Source: Lachnospiraceae bacterium (lineage in GTDB: Bacteria > Bacillota > Clostridia > Lachnospirales > Lachnospiraceae). Taken from it: a DNA stretch of 64,000 bases. Made by a program: the position numbers and the translations under genes. This document shows positions 9,569-19,598 of this stretch, one piece after another. Numbering within the stretch: position 1 is the first letter of the stretch; each line of letters begins with the position of its first letter. A model generated the notes under the pieces. That model was not told the DNA's origin and did not search any database. It saw only the letters and a list, made by a program, of their open reading frames with translations. Location of the stretch: NCBI GenBank assembly GCA_024685005.1, contig JAIKWF010000029.1, positions 55,778 through 119,777 on the forward strand. The letters are read 5' to 3'.

Positions 9569-10103
9569 CCTGGGAAGCGATCTCCTTTGCTTTGTCCGCT
9601 CCTTCCAGGCGCTCTACAATGGCAAGGGCAAACTCTGTTGCGGTTCCCATGCCCCGGCTTGTGATCAGATGATCTGCCACTTCAAGCTTGCTGCCGGTAT
9701 AATCAGCCCCTTCCAAAAAGCTTTCCACACCGGGGAAACAGGTGGCTTTTCTGCCCTTCAGATATCCCCGTTTTCCGAAGATCCGGGGCGCCGCGCAGAT
9801 GGCGCTGATATATCTTCCCGCTTCATAAAAAGCATTCAGTTGCTGCATCAGCTGATCGCAGGCTTCCAGATTGGGCGTTCCCGGAATCCCGCCCGGCAGA
9901 ATGATCATATCCAGACTGTCAAAATCCAGCTCCGATATGGTAAGATCCGTCTCCAGGGGAATCCTGTGGGCAGTTACCACCCGCTTACTATCCGTAACGC
10001 TCACCGTGACAAGGTCCACCCCTGCTCTTCTGCAAAGGTCCACCACCGTGAGACCCTCTATTGTCTCAAACCCGTCCGCCAGAAAAATTGCAGCTTTACT
10101 CAT
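9546..10103 (-). CDS. DJ-1/PfpI family protein (YajL/ThiJ-like)
   Basis: A 185-residue class I glutamine amidotransferase-like fold. The nucleophile-elbow cysteine is visible in A-I-C-A-A-P-R, with the conserved early Glu in ADGFETIE and the LPGG loop. This set is typical of DJ-1-type protein deglycase/glyoxalase III or oxidative-stress proteins rather than PfpI proteases. The start at 10103 is preferred to one 40 codons upstream because it has AAAGGAG and gives the family-length protein. It is the last gene of the glmM-glgP-malQ operon (26-base gap from malQ) and overlaps the CYTH gene tail-to-tail. Confidence 0.88.
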   Translation of the reverse strand: MSKAAIFLADGFETIEGLTVVDLCRRAGVDLVTVSVTDSKRVVTAHRIPLETDLTISELDFDSLDMIILPGGIPGTPNLEACDQLMQQLNAFYEAGRYISAICAAPRIFGKRGYLKGRKATCFPGVESFLEGADYTGSKLEVADHLITSRGMGTATEFALAIVERLEGADKAKEIASQVTFEGWK

Positions 10104-10129
10104 GCTTTTTCTCCTTTCTCTTCCTTTCA

Positions 10130-11731
10130 TTACAACCTTTGGCTGCACCGTCCGGAAACAAAACATTTCCTCCGAATATCCGCAGCCAGTCCCTCTGTGA
10201 TCTGTCCCGGCAAAAGCCTCCACTGCCAGTTGATCCCACCCAATGTGGAAGGCAGGTTCAGCCTTGCTTCATTTCCCAGGCCCAGATAATCCTGCATAGG
10301 GATAATGGCCGTATCCGCGCGGGAGGAAAGAGCTGCCCGCAGCATGGCCTGTCCAAAGGCTTTCCCGCCGGCCCGGACTCCCAGATAATCTCTGGCAAAG
10401 GCCTTTTCCTTCCTTCCGGCCCCTGCGTAAAATCCCACAGCCGTATCATTATCGTGTGTTCCCGTATAGACCACACAGTTTCTCTCATAATTGTGAGGCA
10501 GATAAACACTGTCTCCCTCCGGCGAAAAGCCGAAAACAAGCACCTTCATATTTGGGAAGCCGCTCTTTTTCACCATCCGCTCCACGGACTTTGTCAAAAG
10601 TCCCAGATCTTCGGCGATGACATTCAGCTCCCCTAAGGATGCGCTGATGGCATCAAAAAGCTTCAGTCCCGGGCCGCTGACCCATTCCCCTTCCTTTGCG
10701 GTCTTGCTGCCGCTGGGAATGGAATAATACTCATCGAATCCTCTGAAATGATCGATCCTGACCACATCGTAAAGCATAAAGCTCTTTCTCATGCGGCTGA
10801 TCCACCAGGCATAGCCGGTTTCCTTATGGTATTCCCAGTTGTAGATCGGATTCCCCCAAAGCTGTCCCGTTTCGGAAAAAAAGTCCGGCGGCGTTCCCGC
10901 CACTGCCGTGGGAATTCCTTCTTTATCCAGCATAAACAATTCCGGATCAGCCCATACATCAGCGGAATCCGCTGCCACGTAAATGGGTATATCGCCGATG
11001 ATCAGAATGCCGTTTTTGTTAGCATAGGCTTTCAGTTTTTCCCACTGCGCATAAAATTCAAATTGCAGAAAACTGTAAAATCCCGCTTCGGATCCCAACC
11101 GTTTCCTTGCCTCGGACACAGCCTTTTTCCGGCGGATCCGAAGGTCCTTTTCCCATTCGGTAAAGGGGAGTCCTTTATTCTCATCCTTCAGGGCCATAAA
11201 CAGCGCATAGTCCGGTAGCCAGTCTTCGTTCTCTTCACAAAAGGCTCTGTAGGAAGCGCTCTTTGGTCCTTCCTGTTTCAAAAAGTTAACATAGGCTTTC
11301 TTTAAAAGGGGGTAACGGCGCTGATACTGCAGCGCATAATCGATATACATGGCCGGAATCTGCGCCCGTCTGACTCTTTTATCCTCCGGTTCTTCCTGCA
11401 CCGTCTTTGCAATCGCTGCTGCCGAAAGATCACCTTTATAGGGTACCGGCTCGATCCCTGCATCCCTGCACTGCTTCTTTGTCAAAAGCCCCTCATCCAC
11501 CAGAGTCTCCAGATCGATCAGATAGGGATTCCCCGCAAAGGTGGAAAAGGACTGATAGGGCGAATCTCCGAAACTGGTAGGCCCCACCGGCAGGATCTGC
11601 CAATAGGTCTGTCCCGCTTTTTTCAAAAAATCCAAAAATTCATAGGCCGCTCTTCCCATGGTTCCGATGCCGTATTCGGAAGGCAGCGATGTGATCGGCA
11701 GTAAGATGCCGGCTGCTCTTTTCTTTTTCAT
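10130..11731 (-). CDS. malQ: 4-alpha-glucanotransferase (amylomaltase, GH77)
   Basis: A 533-residue cytosolic enzyme that transfers alpha-1,4-glucan segments between maltodextrins. The GH77 catalytic residues are visible: nucleophile Asp in RIDHFRGFDEYY, acid/base Glu in NVIAEDLG, and transition-state Asp in YTGTHDNDTAVG. Length is typical of bacterial amylomaltases. It starts 20 bases after glycogen phosphorylase in the same operon; the pair is the usual route for turning glycogen or maltodextrin into glucose-1-phosphate. Some 25 residues at the C-terminus look weakly conserved. Confidence 0.95.
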   Translation of the reverse strand: MKKKRAAGILLPITSLPSEYGIGTMGRAAYEFLDFLKKAGQTYWQILPVGPTSFGDSPYQSFSTFAGNPYLIDLETLVDEGLLTKKQCRDAGIEPVPYKGDLSAAAIAKTVQEEPEDKRVRRAQIPAMYIDYALQYQRRYPLLKKAYVNFLKQEGPKSASYRAFCEENEDWLPDYALFMALKDENKGLPFTEWEKDLRIRRKKAVSEARKRLGSEAGFYSFLQFEFYAQWEKLKAYANKNGILIIGDIPIYVAADSADVWADPELFMLDKEGIPTAVAGTPPDFFSETGQLWGNPIYNWEYHKETGYAWWISRMRKSFMLYDVVRIDHFRGFDEYYSIPSGSKTAKEGEWVSGPGLKLFDAISASLGELNVIAEDLGLLTKSVERMVKKSGFPNMKVLVFGFSPEGDSVYLPHNYERNCVVYTGTHDNDTAVGFYAGAGRKEKAFARDYLGVRAGGKAFGQAMLRAALSSRADTAIIPMQDYLGLGNEARLNLPSTLGGINWQWRLLPGQITEGLAADIRRKCFVSGRCSQRL

Positions 11732-11751
11732 GCTTCCCCCAGCGTGCGATA

Positions 11752-14064
11752 CTAAATCTGTGCTTTATGCAAATGCCAGATATCATCGTTGTACTGCGTA
11801 ATGGTACGATCCGATGAGAAAAATCCTGCCATGGCAATGTTTTGCAGCATCTTTCTTCTCCAGCTTTCGCGATCCTCATAATCGGCAAATACCTGCTCTT
11901 TGCATTTGATGTACTCTTCCAGATCCAGAAGGGTCATAAACCAGTCTTTCTCCAAAAGTTCCTTATGCAGTCTTGTCAGATTCTCTTTGTCTCCGATGGC
12001 AAGCATCTGCTTTCCGATGATAAAGTCCACCGCTTCCCTGATCACAGGGCTCTTTTCATAGTAATCCTTTGCCACATAATCCTCTTTTTCGTAGTGGCGG
12101 ATCACTGCCTCGGATTTTTCACCGAAGATATAGATATTATCATCTCCCACCAGATCGTGGATCTCCACATTGGCTCCGTCGCTGGTTCCCAGGGTAACGG
12201 CACCGTTTAACATAAACTTCATGTTTCCTGTTCCGGATGCTTCTTTGGAAGCTAAAGAGATCTGCTCGGAAATGTCACAGGCAGGGATCAGTTTTTCAGC
12301 GTAGGTCACGTTATAGTTCTCCACCATAACAACCTTCATATGATCCCTCACATCCGGATCACTGTCCACAAGTTCGGAAAGACAAAGGATCAGATGGATG
12401 ATATCCTGAGCGATCACGTAAGCCGGCGCAGCCTTTGCACCGAAGATAAAGGTGATGGGCCGCTGCGGTATATTTCCCGCCTTGATCTGCAGATATTTAT
12501 GAATGATATAAAGGGCATTCATCTGCTGTCTTTTATACTCATGAAGACGCTTGATCTGAATATCAAAAACAGATTCCGGATTCAGTTCGATGCCTTCCAC
12601 GCTTTTCAAATAGTCAGCCAATGCTAACTTATTATCCTGTTTGATACGGTCCAGAGCTTCCAAAAATGCCGCATCGTTTTTATAAGCCAGCAGTTCCCGC
12701 AGTTTTGACGCATCCTTGATAAAGCCTTTTCCGATCTTCTCCGTGATCAGGCAGGTAAGGGGTTTGTTGCAGGATACAAGCCACCGTCTGAAGGTGATGC
12801 CATTGGTCTTGTTATTAAACTTCTCCGGATAGATCTTGTAAAAATGATGCAGCTCCGTATCCTTTAAGATCTGGGTATGGATGGCTGCCACGCCGTTTAC
12901 CGAATAACCGTAGTGGATATCGATATGCGCCATGTGTACCAGATCATCCTCGTCAATGATATATACCTTTTCGTCCTGATAAGCAGCTTTCACTCTCTTA
13001 TCCAGTTCCCTGATATAGGGTACCAGCTGGGGCACTACCTTTTCCAGATACTCCAGGGGCCATTTTTCAAGGGCCTCAGACAGAATGGTATGGTTGGTGT
13101 AAGCACAGGTCTGTCTGACCACGTCAATAGCCTCATCCATGGTAAAGGCCTTTTCCTCCACCAGGATCCGGATCAGCTCCGGAATGATCATGGTTGGATG
13201 GGTATCGTTGATCTGAATGGCGGCATAATCATACATATGCCGCAGATCGTTTTTCTGCTCTTTCAGTTCCTTTAAGATCAGCTGTGCGCCGCAGGAACAC
13301 ATGAAATACTGCTGGTGGATCCGGAGAAGATTTCCTTCCTTATCCGAATCATCGGGATACAGAAACAGGGTCAGGTTTTTCTCGATCTGCTCCTTGTCAA
13401 AATCAATGGAATCCTCTTTCACAATACTCTCATCCACCGACTCGATATCAAACAGATGCAGCTGACCGGTGCCGCTTTCATATCCCACCACATCCAGATC
13501 ATAGAGTCTTCCTCTGACTTTCCGATCGCCGAAGAAGACATCAAATACGGTGTCGGTTTTCTTCAGCCAGCTTTCCTTCTGCATCCAGGGGTTGGGTACG
13601 GCTGTTTGTTTATGATCCGCAAACACCTGCTTAAACAGTCCCAGATGATAATTCAGGCCGATGCCGTCTCCCGGCAGCCCCAGGGTGGCGATGGAGTCCA
13701 AAAAGCAGGCCGCCAGTCTTCCCAGACCTCCGTTACCCAGAGAGGGTTCCGGTTCGATCTCTTCAATAACGGAAAGCTGCTTGTCATGCTTTTCCAGAAT
13801 CTCCGCAAGCTTATCGTAAATCCCCAGATTGATCAGATTGTTGGAAAGAAGCTTTCCGATAAGAAACTCCGCGGAAATATAATAAACCTTCTTGGGACCT
13901 TCATTGGGTTCCGTGGCATGGATCATTCCCTTGGCAAGGCGCAGGATGGCAAAATACAGCTGCTCATCGTTGCATTCTTCAATCTCCTTGCCGAACATGG
14001 TCCGTACCAGTTCTTCAAACTGATCTTCCAATTTTAATTCCAGTATTTCTCTTTGTAATGTCAT
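11752..14064 (-). CDS. glgP: Glycogen/maltodextrin phosphorylase (GT35)
   Basis: A 770-residue PLP-dependent phosphorylase that releases glucose-1-phosphate from alpha-1,4-glucans. The PLP-binding region is clear ([17 protein letters not shown], with the Schiff-base Lys), as are the glycan-site [12 protein letters not shown] and [11 protein letters not shown] motifs. It is slightly shorter than the roughly 800-residue E. coli enzymes, as is common in Clostridia. It sits between glmM (21 bases upstream) and malQ (20 bases downstream). The choice between glycogen and maltodextrin as substrate cannot be made from sequence; malQ next door fits either. Confidence 0.95.
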   Translation of the reverse strand: MTLQREILELKLEDQFEELVRTMFGKEIEECNDEQLYFAILRLAKGMIHATEPNEGPKKVYYISAEFLIGKLLSNNLINLGIYDKLAEILEKHDKQLSVIEEIEPEPSLGNGGLGRLAACFLDSIATLGLPGDGIGLNYHLGLFKQVFADHKQTAVPNPWMQKESWLKKTDTVFDVFFGDRKVRGRLYDLDVVGYESGTGQLHLFDIESVDESIVKEDSIDFDKEQIEKNLTLFLYPDDSDKEGNLLRIHQQYFMCSCGAQLILKELKEQKNDLRHMYDYAAIQINDTHPTMIIPELIRILVEEKAFTMDEAIDVVRQTCAYTNHTILSEALEKWPLEYLEKVVPQLVPYIRELDKRVKAAYQDEKVYIIDEDDLVHMAHIDIHYGYSVNGVAAIHTQILKDTELHHFYKIYPEKFNNKTNGITFRRWLVSCNKPLTCLITEKIGKGFIKDASKLRELLAYKNDAAFLEALDRIKQDNKLALADYLKSVEGIELNPESVFDIQIKRLHEYKRQQMNALYIIHKYLQIKAGNIPQRPITFIFGAKAAPAYVIAQDIIHLILCLSELVDSDPDVRDHMKVVMVENYNVTYAEKLIPACDISEQISLASKEASGTGNMKFMLNGAVTLGTSDGANVEIHDLVGDDNIYIFGEKSEAVIRHYEKEDYVAKDYYEKSPVIREAVDFIIGKQMLAIGDKENLTRLHKELLEKDWFMTLLDLEEYIKCKEQVFADYEDRESWRRKMLQNIAMAGFFSSDRTITQYNDDIWHLHKAQI

Positions 14065-14085
14065 ATTCCGATTAACCTCTGTTTT

Positions 14086-15420
14086 TTACAGGCAGCTGTC
14101 CAGGTATGCCTTAGTGCGCTCGATCACATCATCAATGGTCTGATCATCCGGTGCTTCCACCATGATGCGGATCAGGGGTTCCGTACCGCTCTTTCTGAGA
14201 AGCAGACGGCCCTTTCCTTCCAGTTCCGCATTGATCTTTTCCGCAAATGCAATGGTGGCAGGTGTCTCCATGATCTCATCTTTCTTTTCCGACTTCACAT
14301 TCACAAGCTTCTGGGGAAGGATCTTCAGATCTCCCACCAATGCGGAAGCAAGTGCTTTCTGGGATACCAGGATCTCTGCCAGAAGAATGGCGGTAAGGAT
14401 TCCGTCACCGGTGTTGGCATATTTTTTCACAATGATATGGCCGGACTGCTCGCCGCCGATGGAAAGCTTCTTTTCATCCAGCGCAGCAGCAATGTATTTG
14501 TCTCCCACGTCGGTCACTTCCACGCCGATGCCCTTGTCCGCAAGAGCGTTTTTCAGTCCCAGATTGCTCATGACCGTTACCGCAATGGCATTGCCTCTGA
14601 GCATTTCTTTTTGCTTAAAATAGTTAGCAAGGATATACATGATCCCATCGCCGTCCACTACTTCGCCTTTTTCATTGACCATCAGACATCTGTCCGCATC
14701 ACCGTCAAAGGCAAATCCGATGTCCAGTCGCTCAGCCCGTACCAGCTTGCAAAGCTCTTCGATGTGGGTGGAACCGCAGTTCACATTGATGTTTTTTCCG
14801 TCGGGTCTGTCGCTGATGGCATATACATCGGCACCCAGCATCTGGAATACATTTTTCGCAATGCTGTGGGATGCACCGTTGGCGCAATCCAGTCCTACTC
14901 TGTATCCCCGGAAGGACTCTGCGGGAATGGAGGAAAGATATCCCATATACTTATTTCTGCCGGCGATATAATCCTTGCAGGCCCCTACCTCTTCCGTTCC
15001 CGGGATGGTGATCTCACCGTCGATATACTGCTCTACTTCATAGAGGATATCGTCCGTCAGTTTATTTCCGTTCTCATCGAAAACCTTGATCCCGTTGTCG
15101 TGATAGGGATTGTGGCTGGCCGTGATCATGATACCGAAATCAAACCGGTCCACCTTCGTGATATAAGATACACTGGGTGATGTGGTAACATGCATCAGAT
15201 ATGCATCTCCACCCACGCTGGTAACGCCCGCCGCAATGGCATATTCATACATATAGCTGGACATGCGGGTGTCTTTTCCGATCACACACTGGGCAGGTTT
15301 TCCTTTTTTCTCGGAAAAATAATATCCCAAAAACTGTCCGATCTTCAAAGCGTGCTCCACCTTCAGATCCTTATTTACTCTGCCGCGAAAGCCATCGGTT
15401 CCGAAATATTTCAGTTTCAT
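14086..15420 (-). CDS. glmM: Phosphoglucosamine mutase GlmM
   Basis: A 444-residue alpha-D-phosphohexomutase converting glucosamine-6-phosphate to glucosamine-1-phosphate for UDP-GlcNAc and peptidoglycan. The phosphoserine loop TASHNPYHDNG, metal site DGDADR, sugar-binding GGEQSGH and phosphate-binding RKSGTEPLIR are all present, and GGEQSGH marks GlmM rather than phosphoglucomutase. The start MKLKYFGTDG at 15420 is chosen because GAGG sits 9 bases before it; the Met three codons earlier abuts its SD too closely. It heads the glmM-glgP-malQ-DJ-1 operon. Confidence 0.94.
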   Translation of the reverse strand: MKLKYFGTDGFRGRVNKDLKVEHALKIGQFLGYYFSEKKGKPAQCVIGKDTRMSSYMYEYAIAAGVTSVGGDAYLMHVTTSPSVSYITKVDRFDFGIMITASHNPYHDNGIKVFDENGNKLTDDILYEVEQYIDGEITIPGTEEVGACKDYIAGRNKYMGYLSSIPAESFRGYRVGLDCANGASHSIAKNVFQMLGADVYAISDRPDGKNINVNCGSTHIEELCKLVRAERLDIGFAFDGDADRCLMVNEKGEVVDGDGIMYILANYFKQKEMLRGNAIAVTVMSNLGLKNALADKGIGVEVTDVGDKYIAAALDEKKLSIGGEQSGHIIVKKYANTGDGILTAILLAEILVSQKALASALVGDLKILPQKLVNVKSEKKDEIMETPATIAFAEKINAELEGKGRLLLRKSGTEPLIRIMVEAPDDQTIDDVIERTKAYLDSCL

Positions 15421-15521
15421 TCTATCCATCCTCTTTTTTCTTCTTTTTGCTTTGCGCAGCATCTGCACAAGCTTACACTATTATAAGGGAAATCAGGGAA
15501 GTTTTCAATCCGCAATAAAAT

Positions 15522-15550
15522 TTGTGAAAAATCAATTTTTGCGGTATACT
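15522..15550 (+). promoter_or_regulatory. Promoter of the DUF5722 gene
   Basis: TTGTGA, 17 bases, TATACT, about 40 bases before the start codon. The -35 matches four of six consensus bases and the -10 five of six. It is divergent from glmM. Confidence 0.6.
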
Positions 15551-15590
15551 GTATTGGTATTTTATTTTTTAAAGATGAAAGGGGAAACAA

Positions 15591-18173
15591 ATGAATTTAC
15601 GTACAAAAAGAATATGCTCCGTTATCCTCAGCTTTCTGCTGATCATAACCGGCTTATATATCCCGGAGAACGTATCGGGAAAAGAGACAGGCAGTGATCC
15701 CGTCATATCTGCCAACGACATTCTCGCAGCGCAGGAAAACGCTTATACCGAAGACGATGCTGCATTTGAAGATGAGGCGCTGGATGCACAGGATGCCACC
15801 GCATCCGTTTCGGGCAACACCTCCGATTCCTACACCATCGTATTTGTGGATGACGATGCTCACGGCAACGCCACACTGATCCCGGAAACTTCCTATCCTT
15901 CCGGAAAAACTCTCCGCAAACAGTGTCCCGCAGCTGCAGGCAACATGATCCGTCATGGTTATAAGATCAAATGCTGGCATGTATATCGGGATATCAACGG
16001 ACGATATGAGGAAGACGAAAGCAGCCCCGTAAAGGCTTCCCAGTTTACCAAGTCTTCCGAGAACCCTTACAAGTTCAACACTAATTACCGTCTGGTTGCC
16101 GAGTGGAACACCACTCCCGTAGATTTCGCCATCGAATATCACTACAACGGCGGCTTCCATAAAACCACCGACAAAAATGCAGGCCTTGTGGCAACCAAGT
16201 TTACGGTAGAGGATCAGGGCGTCACCCTTCATGCACCGGTAAAAGCCGGCAGTCTTTTCGGAGGCTGGTTTGAAGACGAAGCTCTGACAAAACCCATTAC
16301 CGCCATTCCGGCAGGAACCTTTTTTGATTCGGATGCCGACGGTAACGTGGCTTCCTATCATGTGTATGCCAAGTGGATCGGCTCCCAGGCCGGAATCCCT
16401 GTTGTAAAGGGCGTGACCTCTTCCGGAACGGGAACAGCCATCTTAAACTTTAACGGCGTAGATGCCGCACAGTGTTATGAGATCGCTTTTTCCACCAGCA
16501 ATAAATTCCCGGCAAAAAAGACCTCCTATTTCACGGTCGCCAAAGCCGGCAGAGCCAAGATCACCAACCTTTTGAAAAAACAGTACTTCTTCAAGGTCCG
16601 CGCCTATACCGCTGATTCCCTGAATGCAAGATGCTGCGGCGGCTGGTCCGATACCGTTTCCGTGAAGATCTCCAAAGGTGTGAAGGAAGTAAAGGCAAAG
16701 AAAGGCAAGATCCGCATTAAGTCCGTGAAGGTGAAAAACGGCATGCTCTCTGCTCAGGTGAAATCTCCGAAGCGCTTAAAGAGCAGCGATGCCTCCTACT
16801 ATCTGGTCACTGTGGATCCGGCATCCGGCAAGATCGAAAAGAAGATTGCCGTTCTGCCCAAGATGAAGAGCGTTACCGTAACCCTTCCTTTAACCGAGGA
16901 AGACGGCACCAATCTCATTTACGGCAAATACGGCGTAGCCATTAAAAAAGGAAAAAAATACAAGCTCATGAGCAACTGCGCTTTTATCTCCAACCCGGAA
17001 GCAGCTGCCACTTATACAGAGCCCTTCCCCACCGCCCTTTCCAAAAAAGGTCTTCAGGGAAGCAACTCAGGAAACGTCAAGCATATTTTTAACAATTACA
17101 TGCTCAACAGCTTCTTTGACGTGGGCAAGAACGACTATAACGCCTATACCTACAACGGCACTACTTACTACTTTAACAAATACGCCATGCAGGGTCTGAT
17201 CAACTGGGTTTCCTCCTGTAACAAGGAAGGACTGGTCTGCACCGCACAGTTCATGCTGCAGTGGCCCGGCGGAGAATACAGCTATCTGGTAGCACCCGGT
17301 GCAAGAGAAGGGGGACATGCTTACTACACCCTGAACGGCACCGAGAAAAAAGCCCGTAAGACCTGGGAAGCTCTCTTTAATTACATGGGAGAAAATCTGG
17401 CGGCTGCCAACTGTCATCTGGACAACTGGATCCTGGGTAATGAGGTAAATGTCGGCAACGAAGGTCCCGGCTGGTATTACCACGGATCCATGAGCATGAA
17501 CACCATGCTGAAGCACTATGAAGCCACCTACCGCACCATGTATTATGCAGTACGGAGCCATTCGAAGAATTCGAGAGTATACATCTGTACGGATCATACT
17601 TTCAACGACTGGGACGGCGGCTGGGGTGCCAAACCCTTTATGGATCAGTTTAACAAGCTGATCAAAAAGGATAACAAAAAGATCAACTGGAATCTTGCTT
17701 ACCATGCTTATCCTTCCATCCTGACAAAGAGTGATACCTGGAATGACGATTATACTTCCAGCAATACCTCCAGTACTTTTGTAACACCCAAGAATCTGGA
17801 AGTATTGACGAAATACGTAAAGAAGAACTTCGGAAAAAATACCCGCATCATTCTTTCTGAGCAGGGCTTTACCGCATCCAGCGGCTCTGATGTACAGGCC
17901 GCGGCAGTAGCTTACACCTACTACAAAGCAGAGTTTAACGATATGATCGATGCAGTGATCTTCCGTGCCATAACGGATGACCCCACTGAGGCTGCGCAGG
18001 GCCTGCTTCTGGGCCTGCAGAACAGACCGGGTACCTGGAGGGTGTTCACCAACATGGACAGCCCTGATTCGACCAAATACACCAATCCTTACCTGCATGT
18101 GATCGGCAATGCCAAATCCTGGTCCTCGCTGATCAAAGGATGGGACAAATCCAAATTCGCGAAGATGAAATAA
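15591..18173 (+). CDS. Large secreted DUF5722 protein, putative clan GH-A glycoside hydrolase
   Basis: An 860-residue exported protein (signal peptide about 1-30, AAAGGGG SD). Residues about 75-260 hold two InlB/Listeria-Bacteroides-type beta-grasp repeats ending in A-E-W and A-K-W. About 265-355 resembles fibronectin type III, followed by a Lys-rich beta region (about 360-465). The C-terminal 390 residues match DUF5722, predicted to be a TIM barrel. Within it WILGNEVN (Glu618) and ILSEQGF (Glu757) look like the acid/base and nucleophile of clan GH-A. There is no LPxTG or membrane anchor, so it is probably secreted. Substrate unknown. It is monocistronic with its own promoter and terminator. 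Confidence 0.8.
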   Translation: MNLRTKRICSVILSFLLIITGLYIPENVSGKETGSDPVISANDILAAQENAYTEDDAAFEDEALDAQDATASVSGNTSDSYTIVFVDDDAHGNATLIPETSYPSGKTLRKQCPAAAGNMIRHGYKIKCWHVYRDINGRYEEDESSPVKASQFTKSSENPYKFNTNYRLVAEWNTTPVDFAIEYHYNGGFHKTTDKNAGLVATKFTVEDQGVTLHAPVKAGSLFGGWFEDEALTKPITAIPAGTFFDSDADGNVASYHVYAKWIGSQAGIPVVKGVTSSGTGTAILNFNGVDAAQCYEIAFSTSNKFPAKKTSYFTVAKAGRAKITNLLKKQYFFKVRAYTADSLNARCCGGWSDTVSVKISKGVKEVKAKKGKIRIKSVKVKNGMLSAQVKSPKRLKSSDASYYLVTVDPASGKIEKKIAVLPKMKSVTVTLPLTEEDGTNLIYGKYGVAIKKGKKYKLMSNCAFISNPEAAATYTEPFPTALSKKGLQGSNSGNVKHIFNNYMLNSFFDVGKNDYNAYTYNGTTYYFNKYAMQGLINWVSSCNKEGLVCTAQFMLQWPGGEYSYLVAPGAREGGHAYYTLNGTEKKARKTWEALFNYMGENLAAANCHLDNWILGNEVNVGNEGPGWYYHGSMSMNTMLKHYEATYRTMYYAVRSHSKNSRVYICTDHTFNDWDGGWGAKPFMDQFNKLIKKDNKKINWNLAYHAYPSILTKSDTWNDDYTSSNTSSTFVTPKNLEVLTKYVKKNFGKNTRIILSEQGFTASSGSDVQAAAVAYTYYKAEFNDMIDAVIFRAITDDPTEAAQGLLLGLQNRPGTWRVFTNMDSPDSTKYTNPYLHVIGNAKSWSSLIKGWDKSKFAKMK

Positions 18174-18191
18174 AAAGCTTTATAGCAAAAT

Positions 18192-18219
18192 AAAAGCACC
18201 CCGTATGGGGTGCTTTTTG
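18192..18219 (+). terminator. Bidirectional terminator after the DUF5722 gene
   Basis: Perfect 11-bp stem (AAAAGCACCCC/GGGGTGCTTTT) with a GTAT loop and flanking A and T runs. It serves the plus-strand gene and may also end the convergent channel gene at 18270. Confidence 0.85.
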
Positions 18220-18269
18220 TTGCCTTATGCTAATATTTTCACTTGTATTCCGTTAGCAGGACTAACTTC

Positions 18270-19487
18270 TTAGTCCTGCTCCTTCGCATCTTCCTTTGCC
18301 TCTTCTCTGCCGCTTTCCAGCTTCTTTTCCAGCCTGTCAAGCTGATGCTTGGCAAATTCCCTGCCGCCGACGCCAAAGGCCACGCCAAAGGCTACAGCAA
18401 GGGCTGCCACGATAAGAAGAAACGCCTTTGTCACGATCTGATCCGCGATTCCCAGCTGGCTTAAGATCATAAATATGCCAACGGTAACAATGGTCACTCT
18501 GGTGATCAGCGCAAAGCCGGACAGGCCGCTCTTTTTCAGGGCGTTTTCCGCCAGGTCCGCTCCGATGACCGCTGCCAGCAGGATCACCAGCGCCGCCAGT
18601 ACATTAGGCATGTAATCGATGAGGGTAGCCCCAACCTTGGTCATAACGGAAAGATGCAGAACGTTCAGACCTTCCACTACGAAGAAGATGATAACGATCA
18701 CTCTGGCCAGCTCACTGACAACCGTTGAAAAAACAAATCCTCTGCCCTTTTCTCCCAGAAGCTTTTGCAGCTTCATATCCACTCCGGAGGAAGCCAGAAG
18801 CTGTCTTAAGATATTCCGAAGAAGCTTGCCCAAAAGACCGCCCAGCAGCATGATCATCACTGCTACGGCAATGTTGGGGATAAAGGAAAAAATATTCGAA
18901 AGCATGGCGATGGCCGGGGATGTCAGTGTTTCGATCCCCAGTGCCTGCAGGGCTACAACGATCACAGGGATCAGGATCAGCACATACAGGATATAGGATA
19001 CGGTAACGGAAAGCTTGCCATCCTCTTTGGTTTCAAGACCTGCCTTTTCCTGCAGCCTGTCCAGTCCGGCCCGTACCAGAAGCGGTGCCACCAGCTGGCG
19101 CACAAGCTTTGCCACCAGATTGCCCACCAGGATCACAATGACAGCTGCGATGATATTAGGCACATAACCCCATACGGACGAAAGAAGCCGCAGGATGGGA
19201 TCTGCCACCTGACTGATGCCGAGATAAGAAAAGATCCCGGGCACAAACAGTAAAAACACCAGCAGATACACCAGTTTCCCGATATAATTCATGGTCTGCT
19301 CCGCTTTTTTATCTCCGCCTTCCTCCCCTTCCGTCTTCTTGATCCAGTCGGAAAGCTTCGTCTTTTTCAAAAGACCGATAAAAAGCATTTTTGAAATGCC
19401 TGCCACAATATAAGCCGCAAACAGAAGCAGGATCGCCCTGCAAACATTGATCACGTCCTGTGACAAAAACGACAGCCACTCACCCAT
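18270..19487 (-). CDS. Mechanosensitive ion channel-like protein with repeated TM helices
   Basis: A 405-residue integral membrane protein with roughly ten hydrophobic segments. The recurrent pattern PNI-x-AAVIVILVG-x-LVAKLVR, repeated around residues 105, 205 and 290, is the 'conserved TM helix' unit (PF05552) seen in small-conductance mechanosensitive channel relatives. A GVAFGVGGREFAK segment near the C-terminus resembles the MscS pore-lining helix end, but the MscS beta domain is absent. The C-terminus is a charged coiled tail. It may gate ions or solutes under membrane tension; this is family inference. SD AAAGGAGGG. Monocistronic. Confidence 0.85.
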   Translation of the reverse strand: MGEWLSFLSQDVINVCRAILLLFAAYIVAGISKMLFIGLLKKTKLSDWIKKTEGEEGGDKKAEQTMNYIGKLVYLLVFLLFVPGIFSYLGISQVADPILRLLSSVWGYVPNIIAAVIVILVGNLVAKLVRQLVAPLLVRAGLDRLQEKAGLETKEDGKLSVTVSYILYVLILIPVIVVALQALGIETLTSPAIAMLSNIFSFIPNIAVAVMIMLLGGLLGKLLRNILRQLLASSGVDMKLQKLLGEKGRGFVFSTVVSELARVIVIIFFVVEGLNVLHLSVMTKVGATLIDYMPNVLAALVILLAAVIGADLAENALKKSGLSGFALITRVTIVTVGIFMILSQLGIADQIVTKAFLLIVAALAVAFGVAFGVGGREFAKHQLDRLEKKLESGREEAKEDAKEQD

Positions 19488-19504
19488 AACACACCCTCCT
19501 TTGT

Positions 19505-19535
19505 CTTAAAAAAGAGGCCTGATGTTTCAGACCTC
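19505..19535 (-). terminator. Terminator downstream of the FakA-C-like gene
   Basis: On the minus strand, a 9-bp stem with one mismatch (GAGGTCTGA/TCAGGCCTC) and a 4-base loop is followed by TTTTTT. It lies 64 bases after the stop of the gene at 19599. Confidence 0.75.
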
Positions 19536-19598
19536 CTAATTCGTTACTTAACCTATTCCATTTTAAAGCCGCCGGTTTTCATTGTCAACGAAAAACCA

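Noticed and set aside
17067..18098. 343-codon minus-strand frame inside the DUF5722 gene
   Set aside because: Antisense to a clear coding gene with recognisable domains; no start signals.
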